Below, in pieces: positions 1-4,889 of a stretch of DNA of 6,584 nt (position 1 is the first letter of the stretch; each line of letters begins with the position of its first letter). A model generated the notes under the pieces. That model did no database searches. It saw nothing but the letters and a program-made list of their open reading frames with translations, and had not been told where the DNA came from. This DNA comes from Candidatus Aminicenantota bacterium (GTDB lineage: Bacteria; Acidobacteriota; Aminicenantia; JAMOAD01): positions 1-6,584 of the forward strand of contig JAMOUT010000084.1 in NCBI GenBank assembly GCA_027061995.1, given 5' to 3'. A program made the translations under genes and the position numbers.

Positions 1-81
1 CCCTCCACGAATAAATTATAATAATATTATTAGGTATTTTTTTCATTTATTATTGTAGTCCTTTGTCTGAATTTGTCAAGT

Positions 82-127
82 AAAACACTGAAAAAAGCAA
101 AAAAACGGTTGTGTTTTGTTTTTTTTT
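82..127 (+). terminator. Terminator-like inverted repeat upstream of the methyltransferase
   Basis: AAAACAC (82-88) can pair with GTGTTTT (111-117), and a run of T follows (119-127). This would end rightward transcription from a gene left of the window. The stem is short, almost all A-T, and has a 22-base loop, so it may be chance in A- and T-tracts. A separate perfect 14-base palindrome lies at 19-32. No coding sequence is supported in 1-169. Confidence 0.25.
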
Positions 128-142
128 ACAATATATTATAAT
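116..142 (+). promoter_or_regulatory. Promoter of the restriction-modification cassette
   Basis: A perfect -10 box TATAAT lies at 137-142, 27 bases before the methyltransferase ATG. The -35 is weak: TTGTTT at 116-121 gives a 15-base spacer; TTGTGT at 109-114 gives 17 bases to an overlapping TATATT at 132-137. Expected transcription start is near 149, giving a leader of about 20 bases with an AGAGGA ribosome site at 159-164. It would drive both genes of the cassette. Confidence 0.55.
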
Positions 143-147
143 GTAAA
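125..147. promoter_or_regulatory. Candidate operator: 23-base palindrome over the -10 box
   Basis: TTTACA (125-130) mirrors TGTAAA (142-147). The inner arms TATA (132-135) and TATA (137-140) also pair around a centre at 136, so only 131/141 mismatch. The palindrome covers the -10 box, where a bound dimer would block RNA polymerase. The binding protein is unknown: the methyltransferase itself or the WYL regulator at 1961-2917 are candidates. The high A-T content makes chance palindromes fairly likely. Confidence 0.35.
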
Positions 148-169
148 TATATAAATAAAGAGGAATTAA

Positions 170-985
170 ATGAGTAACAATCGAAAATTAAAATATCCTG
201 ATGATTTTATTGATAAATTTATCTGTGGAGATTCAATTGATATTATGAAACAAATTCCTGATGGTGCTGTTGATTTAATAGTTACATCACCCCCATATAA
301 TTTAAAAAATTCAACTGGAAACGGGATGAAAGATGGTAGAGGCGGGAAATGGTCAAACGCAGCTCTCATTAATGGTTATTCAAATTATAATGATAATATG
401 CCACACGAAGAATATGTAAAATGGCAAAGAGATTGTTTAACTGAAATGATGCGAATTATTCCGGATGATGGAGCTATATTTTACAATCATAAATGGCGCG
501 TTCAAGCAGGGTTATTACAAGATAGGCATGATATTATTTCAGGGTTTCCTGTTAGGCAAATCATTATATGGAAAAGAAAGGGAGGAATTAATTTTAATCC
601 TGGATATTTTTTACCAACCTATGAAGTTATTTATCTTATTACTAAACAAAAATTCAAACTTGCTCCCAAAGCGAATAAATATGGAGATGTTTGGGAATTT
701 ATGCAGGAAAGCAAAAACAAACATCCTGCTCCCTTTCCCGCAAAATTAATTGACAGAATAATATCCTCAACAACAGCAAGAATCATTCTTGATCCATTTA
801 TGGGCTCTGGAACAACTGCTCTTGTAGCAAAAAGTTTGGGAAGATCTTTTATTGGTATTGATATATCTCCAGAATATTGTAAAATGGCTGAAGAAAGACT
901 TATCAATCCTTCATCAATAAGAAGACAGAGGGATAATACTAAAATAAAACAACCTACCTTATTCGAACTTTGGAGAGATAAATGA
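170..985 (+). CDS. Type II beta-class DNA amino-methyltransferase (N4-cytosine or N6-adenine)
   Basis: This 271-residue protein should transfer a methyl group from S-adenosylmethionine to an exocyclic amino group in a short DNA site, protecting the host from the enzyme encoded next to it. The catalytic motif IV TSPPY is at residues 39-43. HPAPFP (185-190, motif X) and the SAM-binding DPFMGSGTT (208-216, motif I) follow, then GIDIS with the acidic motif II residue at about 231. Motif IV ahead of motif I defines the beta class; the target-recognition part should lie between, roughly 90-180. SPPY is typical of N4-cytosine enzymes and known MvaI/BcnI partners make that mark, but N6-adenine enzymes with S exist, so the base is not settled. 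All motifs are intact and the length is normal. The start has AGAGGA (159-164) five bases upstream. The stop overlaps the next ATG (ATGA, 982-985), so the two genes are translationally coupled, methyltransferase first. Confidence 0.93.
   Translation: MSNNRKLKYPDDFIDKFICGDSIDIMKQIPDGAVDLIVTSPPYNLKNSTGNGMKDGRGGKWSNAALINGYSNYNDNMPHEEYVKWQRDCLTEMMRIIPDDGAIFYNHKWRVQAGLLQDRHDIISGFPVRQIIIWKRKGGINFNPGYFLPTYEVIYLITKQKFKLAPKANKYGDVWEFMQESKNKHPAPFPAKLIDRIISSTTARIILDPFMGSGTTALVAKSLGRSFIGIDISPEYCKMAEERLINPSSIRRQRDNTKIKQPTLFELWRDK
217..244 (+). repeat. 28-base direct repeat, copy 1 (inside the methyltransferase gene)
   Basis: These 28 bases encode the methyltransferase residues around ICGDSIDI (17-25), just before its catalytic motif. 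They recur without mismatch at 1874-1901. The core contains an 8-base palindrome, TCAATTGA. Confidence 0.95.
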
Positions 986-1755
986 AAACATATACAAAAA
1001 AGAGTTTAATAAAAGCACTTATTAAAATTCGTGAGAAAGGATGGATACCAACAGGGCGTGCAAATAATGATGGTGGTGTGGGTAATACTCTTGAAGATTT
1101 ACTTGGTATAGAGGAAAACAATCTACCAATTCCAAATGCATCAGAATGGGAACTAAAGGCTCAAAAAAGAGATACAACTTCTCTAATTACATTATTTCAT
1201 ATGGAACCTTCTCCCCGTGCATACAAATTTGTTCCATCAATACTATTGCCTCAGTTTGGATGGAATCACCAAAAAGCCGGCACAAAATATCCTGTTGATG
1301 AAAAAAGTTTCAGACAAACAATAAATGCTATTAATTATAGTAATCGGGGATTTATTGTGAAAGTAGATAGAAAACAAAGAAAAATATTTGTTGATTTTGA
1401 TTACCATAAAATAGCAACTGTTGATCATCCTGAATGGATAAACACTGTTAAAAACAAAATTCTTGATCCTAAACCTTATTGGGGGTTTGATGACTTATAT
1501 CATAAAGCAGGAACAAAATTGCATAATTGCTTTTTTGTGTGGGCTGAATCAAAAAAAATAAAAGGGATAGTCCATTTTCATTATAAGGAAATTTTTATGT
1601 TGAAAAAGTTTGATTTGGATAAATTTATTAATGCCATTGAATCGGGTAATATTTATATAGATTTTGATGCAAGAACCGGACATAATCATGGAACAAAATT
1701 TAGATTAAAAAAAGGGACCTTTATTAACTTGTATGCTGAAGTGCAACAATATTGA
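982..1755 (+). CDS. MvaI/BcnI-family type II restriction endonuclease
   Basis: This 257-residue protein is the likely cleavage partner of the methyltransferase. The N-terminal segment GNTLEDLLGI (34-43) followed by EWELKAQ (55-61) matches the MutH-like fold of the MvaI/BcnI family: E38 corresponds to the helix glutamate, and E57-x-K59 is the metal-binding catalytic pair. The C-terminal HNHGTKFR (234-241) is also of the kind seen in this family. As I recall, MvaI has an aspartate five residues before the E-x-K; here that position is N52, with no aspartate nearby, so either this branch normally uses another residue or activity is altered. MvaI and BcnI cut CCWGG and CCSGG, so a related site is possible but cannot be read from sequence. 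The start has GGAGAG (972-977) at good spacing and overlaps the preceding stop by four bases. It ends in tandem stops TGATGA (1753-1758). No frameshift or truncation is visible. Confidence 0.85.
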   Translation: MKTYTKKSLIKALIKIREKGWIPTGRANNDGGVGNTLEDLLGIEENNLPIPNASEWELKAQKRDTTSLITLFHMEPSPRAYKFVPSILLPQFGWNHQKAGTKYPVDEKSFRQTINAINYSNRGFIVKVDRKQRKIFVDFDYHKIATVDHPEWINTVKNKILDPKPYWGFDDLYHKAGTKLHNCFFVWAESKKIKGIVHFHYKEIFMLKKFDLDKFINAIESGNIYIDFDARTGHNHGTKFRLKKGTFINLYAEVQQY

Positions 1756-1757
1756 TG

Positions 1758-1791
1758 ATTAATAAATCATTTTATTAATTTCCTGTTTTTT
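1758..1791 (+). terminator. Possible terminator of the restriction-modification cassette
   Basis: ATTAATAAA (1758-1766) pairs perfectly with TTTATTAAT (1771-1779) around a 4-base TCAT loop, directly behind the endonuclease stop, with a T-rich stretch at 1784-1792. The stem has no G-C pair, so it would be weak. An overlapping alternative is ATGATT (1755-1760) with AATCAT (1765-1770). Confidence 0.35.
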
Positions 1792-1873
1792 TCTATCTCT
1801 TTATAAAATATATCTTCCAACTCAAAATCTTTTCCCCGGAGTTTAAATTTTTAAAGTTTGCAATCAACAGATT

Positions 1874-1901
1874 ATTTATCTGTGGAGATTCAATTGATAT
1901 T
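1874..1901 (+). repeat. 28-base direct repeat, copy 2 (orphan methyltransferase fragment)
   Basis: This is an exact copy of 217-244, now in the spacer between the endonuclease and the WYL regulator. The identity stops sharply: position 1873 and position 1902 both differ from the first copy. In the methyltransferase frame the neighbourhood stays open for about 77 codons (1779-2009) but has no start codon, so it is not a gene. It sits about 25 bases before the -35 box of the regulator promoter. It may be the remnant of an old duplication or recombination event, or a shared binding site. Confidence 0.95.
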
Positions 1902-1906
1902 CAAGT

Positions 1907-1927
1907 AAAACAAGTTACCATTGTTTT
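1907..1927. promoter_or_regulatory. Candidate operator of the WYL regulator
   Basis: AAAACAA (1907-1913) and TTGTTTT (1921-1927) form a perfect 7-base inverted repeat with a 7-base centre, touching the -35 box of the regulator promoter. The position fits autoregulation by the dimeric WYL protein. This is inferred from position and symmetry only. Confidence 0.35.
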
Positions 1928-1954
1928 GATTTTTGGTGTAAATTCTGATATAAA
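1926..1954 (+). promoter_or_regulatory. Promoter of the WYL regulator, possibly leaderless
   Basis: TTGATT (1926-1931), a 17-base spacer and TATAAA (1949-1954) make a good sigma70-like promoter. Transcription would begin at about 1960-1962, which is the ATG itself at 1961. No Shine-Dalgarno sequence is seen before that ATG, consistent with a leaderless mRNA. Confidence 0.5.
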
Positions 1955-1960
1955 CAATAT

Positions 1961-2917
1961 ATGGGTAAAGCACTTAGCTATGAGAGATATGTTTGGTTTA
2001 TCAGCCAGATAAATGAAAACAGATACCCGAATGCATCTGATATTGCGAAATTCCATGAAATCAGCCATTCTCAAGCATTCAGAGATATAGAATTCATCAG
2101 AGACAGATTAAATGCTCCGATTCAATATGATCCCGTGAAAAAAGGATATTTTTTAACGGATGAAAGTTATATGCTTCCGTCCGTATGGATAGATTATAAA
2201 GAGCTGCTTTTATTAACGCTCTCAAAAGAGTTGTTAAAGGATAAAGATGCAAAAAAGATTCTTGAAACTCTTTATAATAGAATAGTTCCCTTTTCAAAAT
2301 TGGGATTGAAAGAGATTCATGATATTGTCTCATATAAAGGGATAAGATTTTATAAAATCAAAGAGGGAATCTTAACATCAATTTTTTTCGCAATATTAAA
2401 CAAAAGGATGATAGAGGTTAAATATGTTCATATACTTGATAGCAGCGAATGTTTAAGAGTAATATCTCCGTTTCATCTTATTTTTTACATGGGGAATTGG
2501 TATCTTCTCGCTTTTTCAGAGGATAAAATAAAAACATATGCTTTGTCAAGGATTAAGGAAGTGAATATTTTGAGAAAAGATATAAAAGAGAAGATTAATA
2601 ATAAAAAGATAAAAAAGATGATAAACGAAGTGTTCGGAATTTATCTGTCCGATACAGATAAACATATATTTGACATCAAGCTAAAATTTTCAAAAAACAT
2701 CTCTAATCTTATAAAGAGCGTGTATTTTCATGAAAAACAGAAGATGGAAAAACTTGAAAACGGAGAAGTGATTATCAGTTTCAAATCTTCATTAAATGAG
2801 GAATTGATAAGAGAGGTTTTAAGATTCATCGGTGATATTGATGTTATCTCCCCTCCCGAATTAAAACAAAAAATCATAGACAGGGTATCGAATTCGGTTT
2901 TTACCCGGAAAAATTAG
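1961..2917 (+). CDS. WYL-domain transcriptional regulator (YafY/PafBC-like)
   Basis: This 318-residue protein has the three-part layout of WYL regulators: an N-terminal winged helix-turn-helix (about 1-65, recognition helix around SHSQAFRDIEFIRDRL), a WYL domain (about 137-205) with NWYLLAF at 179-185 and ALSRIKEV at 194-201, and a C-terminal WCX-type domain (about 225-312). Such proteins bind DNA as dimers and sense a nucleic acid or other ligand through the WYL pocket. Relatives such as BrxR and CapW control phage-defence operons, so control of the cassette 205 bases upstream is a reasonable inference but not shown; a DNA-damage or housekeeping role is the alternative. The ATG at 1961 is the only plausible start: an in-frame TGA lies at 1946-1948 and the HTH begins right after. 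There is no visible ribosome site. Its TAG stop overlaps the TAA stop of the convergent hydrolase gene. Confidence 0.88.
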   Translation: MGKALSYERYVWFISQINENRYPNASDIAKFHEISHSQAFRDIEFIRDRLNAPIQYDPVKKGYFLTDESYMLPSVWIDYKELLLLTLSKELLKDKDAKKILETLYNRIVPFSKLGLKEIHDIVSYKGIRFYKIKEGILTSIFFAILNKRMIEVKYVHILDSSECLRVISPFHLIFYMGNWYLLAFSEDKIKTYALSRIKEVNILRKDIKEKINNKKIKKMINEVFGIYLSDTDKHIFDIKLKFSKNISNLIKSVYFHEKQKMEKLENGEVIISFKSSLNEELIREVLRFIGDIDVISPPELKQKIIDRVSNSVFTRKN

Positions 2918-3567
2918 ATTCTTATACTTTCTCCCGGCTGAATAATGATGATTTCAGCATAATTTCTTGCGTATTTCTTAAATTCTTCGGGATCTTTTTT
3001 AATAGGTTCCCAAGTATTATAATGCATCGGAATAGCTATTTTGGGTTTCACAAGCTCGACAGCCTTAGCTGCGGCACGAGGACTCATATTAAAAAGACCG
3101 TCTATGGGTAAAAGCATCATATTGGGTTTATAAAGTTCCCCGATAAGAGACATTGATCCGAATATACCGGTATCTCCCGTGTGATAAACCGATTTTCCGT
3201 CCATCGCTATTATAAATCCCGTAGGAACTCCTTTGTTTGAGGAGTGGATAGCTTGAACCATGGAAAAAGAAACCCCTTCAAGTGTAATAGTGCCACCTAT
3301 GTTCATGCCGACAGAATCAATCTCTTTTGATTGAAGTGCGAGAGAAAGCTCGAATATGGTTATGACTTTGGCCTTTGAGTTTTTTGCTATTTTTTCAACA
3401 TCACCATAATGATCCTGATGATCATGTGTTATGGCTATGTAATCAATATTTTCAATATCTTCCGGATCATATTTTGCAGCGGGATTATCCGTTAGAAAAG
3501 GGTCAATCAAGATTTTTTTCGAACCCTTCAATAAAAACGCTGAATGACCAAGCCATTTAATTTCCAT
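2914..3567 (-). CDS. UPF0173 family metal-dependent hydrolase (metallo-beta-lactamase fold)
   Basis: This 217-residue protein is a small cytoplasmic hydrolase of the YtkL/UPF0173 family, close to the usual length. Metal ligands are visible: THDHQDH with H48, H50, D52 and H53; H108 in AIHSS; D132 in HTGDT; and H182 in PMHYNT, enough for a two-metal centre. WLGHSAFLL at the start and GMNIGG (87-92) are family hallmarks. The substrate is not known for the family, so no reaction should be assigned. No signal peptide is seen. The start is secure: AAGGAGGT (3573-3580) lies five bases before the ATG. It likely has its own promoter at 3595-3623, behind a terminator-like hairpin. Its stop shares bases with the stop of the convergent WYL regulator gene. 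Confidence 0.9.
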   Translation of the reverse strand: MEIKWLGHSAFLLKGSKKILIDPFLTDNPAAKYDPEDIENIDYIAITHDHQDHYGDVEKIAKNSKAKVITIFELSLALQSKEIDSVGMNIGGTITLEGVSFSMVQAIHSSNKGVPTGFIIAMDGKSVYHTGDTGIFGSMSLIGELYKPNMMLLPIDGLFNMSPRAAAKAVELVKPKIAIPMHYNTWEPIKKDPEEFKKYARNYAEIIIIQPGESIRI

Positions 3568-3594
3568 AATCCACCTCCTTTTTTATTATTTAAA

Positions 3595-3623
3595 AGTATA
3601 TATCAGAAAAAAAAGATAATCAA
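3595..3623 (-). promoter_or_regulatory. Promoter of the UPF0173 hydrolase gene
   Basis: Read on the minus strand, TTGATT (3618-3623), a 17-base spacer and TATACT (3595-3600) form a sigma70-like promoter. The start would be near 3588, giving a leader of about 20 bases that includes the strong ribosome site. Confidence 0.55.
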
Positions 3624-3644
3624 GCATCAAAAGAAGCCGTTAAG

Positions 3645-3673
3645 CAAAAAGCTGCCTCAGCATTCAGCTTTTG
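3645..3673 (-). terminator. Hairpin terminator behind the pgi / SelB-like operon
   Basis: On the minus strand AAAAGCTG (3672-3665), a 10-base loop and CAGCTTTT (3654-3647) form an 8-base stem with a fifth T directly after it. The A-tract, G-C core and U-tract arrangement is that of an intrinsic terminator. It lies 155 bases beyond the SelB-like stop and just before the hydrolase promoter, so it would separate the two units. The structure is symmetric and could also act on the plus strand. Confidence 0.55.
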
Positions 3674-3713
3674 TGATTTTAGTTGAGTTTCTATTTAAAA
3701 AGATAACCTAAAT

Positions 3714-3741
3714 AATATAATTTATAAGGCGTGCTTCTCAA
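3714..3741 (-). promoter_or_regulatory. Possible extra minus-strand promoter
   Basis: TTGAGA (3736-3741), a 16-base spacer and TATATT (3714-3719) match the consensus well; TATTAT two bases further is an alternative -10. Transcription would begin near 3707 and run into the hairpin at 3645-3673, giving a short noncoding RNA of about 65 bases, or a second upstream start for the hydrolase gene if the hairpin is read through. Confidence 0.35.
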
Positions 3742-3817
3742 GAAATCTTTTCTTTATTATCGGGAACTAAATCAATAATATCTAAAAGACATGATTATAT
3801 TTTAGAAAAAAGATTTC
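3742..3817 (-). ncRNA. Possible folded RNA element (three-way junction) in the 3' region of the SelB-like gene
   Basis: Three perfect stems nest without conflict. The outer stem pairs GAAATCTTTT (3742-3751) with AAAAGATTTC (3808-3817). Inside it are TATTAT (3755-3760) with ATAATA (3775-3780), and TCTAAAA (3781-3787) with TTTTAGA (3800-3806). The two inner stems abut with no unpaired base, and only three and one bases separate them from the outer stem. On the minus strand it begins 10 bases behind the SelB-like stop codon, so it would be in that mRNA's 3' region. I recognise no known RNA family, and A-T-rich stems can arise by chance. Confidence 0.3.
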
Positions 3818-3827
3818 ATCGGAAAAA

Positions 3828-4883
3828 CTATACTAATATCTCCCTGTCATCTCCGATTTTTTTTGTGATTTCAAGATAATCCAAAAGTTCGAGAATAGGG
3901 ATATTATGCTTTCTGCTTAAACCTGTTATCTCTTTAAAATCCTTTATTTTAAAACGGGGTTTATGAACCTTCATCTTTCTCAACTCTCTTATTATATATT
4001 GCAGATAAGCTTCATTCAGAAAAAAGCCCCCTTTCGTGGGCATGATTTTCTCTCTTGCTATCAATATATCAATATATTTTCTTAATAATGTTTTATCTAT
4101 TTTTAAAAACTCGGCAAGTCCTTCAATATCAAGAGGATTAAAACTCTCTTTCGAATACAGTTCTTCAAGTTTATTGATAAGTTTTTCCTCCTCTTCCGTC
4201 AACAGATCCCCTTTGTTTGTAAAAACTCTGTCAGAATATATCTCTATTTTTTCCTCTTTTAAAAGTTTCCGGATAATCAGTTTGAATAATCTTGAATTTC
4301 TGAGTTTAACTTTTTTCCTCAAATCTTTCAATTTAACACCGAATCTAATATTATTCTTGGTCTCTCTTGTGCTGATGAATTGAAAAACTTTGTTTGTAAA
4401 TGATTCCAAATAATTCTTCTTTATAAAGCCATAATTTATCATCTCAAGAATAAGGATATCACCTAAAGCTTCAAAATCAAATATGAATTTTTCAAGCTTT
4501 TTTTTATTGAAATTAAGAGATAATGATTCTCCCGCAATCCCGTTTTTACCGGAAATATCAATTAAAAATCTAATACGATTTTTCACATCATAATTTTCAA
4601 GATTATTTATCTTTTTTTCCATAATCTCTTTTAAATAATAGAGATTATTATCAATAATAAAAATAATTCTTCCCGAACATATCTTCCTTTTATCCTTATT
4701 ATAGATAAGCATACTTCCCGTTGAAGCTTTCCCTCTCTCTTGTGAAGGGGTAAAAAGAAAATGTTTATCATCAATCGGCTTTATTCTTCCCGGGATAAAT
4801 GATTTTTTTTGTTTTAAGAAAAACTTTTTTTTACTAAATGAACACTCTTTATCTATTGTAAAAACATACTCGGATATTATCAT
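3828..4883 (-). CDS. SelB C-terminal winged-helix-like protein lacking the GTPase domain
   Basis: This 351-residue protein resembles the C-terminal RNA-binding half of the selenocysteine elongation factor SelB. The clearest match is at the end: residues 315-350, with FKEITG, LSRKH-IP, LE-LD and ITKK-GDDREIL, follow the conserved last winged helix of SelB, the domain that grips the SECIS hairpin. Residues 228-300 look like the preceding winged helix; two weaker ones may lie at about 97-160 and 165-225. Residues 1-75 may be a worn remnant of the beta-barrel domain before them (ICSGRIIF at 68-75). The EF-Tu-like GTPase, with its P-loop, DTPGH and NKxD motifs, is absent, and full SelB is about 600 residues or more; pgi directly upstream leaves no room for it. 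It therefore cannot deliver selenocysteyl-tRNA alone. It may bind RNA or DNA, or be a decayed SelB. It starts 6 bases after the pgi stop, with only AAGG 11 bases upstream, so translation is probably coupled to pgi. Lysine-rich and basic. Confidence 0.72.
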   Translation of the reverse strand: MIISEYVFTIDKECSFSKKKFFLKQKKSFIPGRIKPIDDKHFLFTPSQERGKASTGSMLIYNKDKRKICSGRIIFIIDNNLYYLKEIMEKKINNLENYDVKNRIRFLIDISGKNGIAGESLSLNFNKKKLEKFIFDFEALGDILILEMINYGFIKKNYLESFTNKVFQFISTRETKNNIRFGVKLKDLRKKVKLRNSRLFKLIIRKLLKEEKIEIYSDRVFTNKGDLLTEEEEKLINKLEELYSKESFNPLDIEGLAEFLKIDKTLLRKYIDILIAREKIMPTKGGFFLNEAYLQYIIRELRKMKVHKPRFKIKDFKEITGLSRKHNIPILELLDYLEITKKIGDDREILV

Positions 4884-4889
4884 ATTTAA

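Noticed and set aside
1753-1758. TGA codons ending the endonuclease read as selenocysteine, given a SelB-like gene nearby
   Set aside because: Two TGA codons stand in tandem, the protein already ends at a normal family length, and the hairpin there is an A-T-only terminator-like stem.
217-1901. CRISPR array suggested by a 28-base direct repeat
   Set aside because: There are only two copies, 1657 bases apart, one inside a coding region, with no regular spacing and no cas genes.
1779-2009. Second, truncated methyltransferase gene around the spacer repeat
   Set aside because: The frame is open for about 77 codons, but outside the 28 identical bases it shows no methyltransferase motif, start codon or ribosome site.
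2883-2906. Hairpin GGGTA / TACCC near the regulator end as a terminator
   Set aside because: The stem is only five bases with a 14-base loop, lies inside coding sequence and lacks a good T-run on either strand.
3642-3670. Seven-codon leader peptide inside the hairpin region on the minus strand
   Set aside because: There is no ribosome site, it is very short, and it lies within the terminator stem; chance is the simplest explanation.
4036-4383. 115-codon open frame on the plus strand
   Set aside because: It lies wholly antisense to the SelB-like gene, is rich in serine and phenylalanine as expected from the complement of a lysine-rich gene, and has no recognisable domain.
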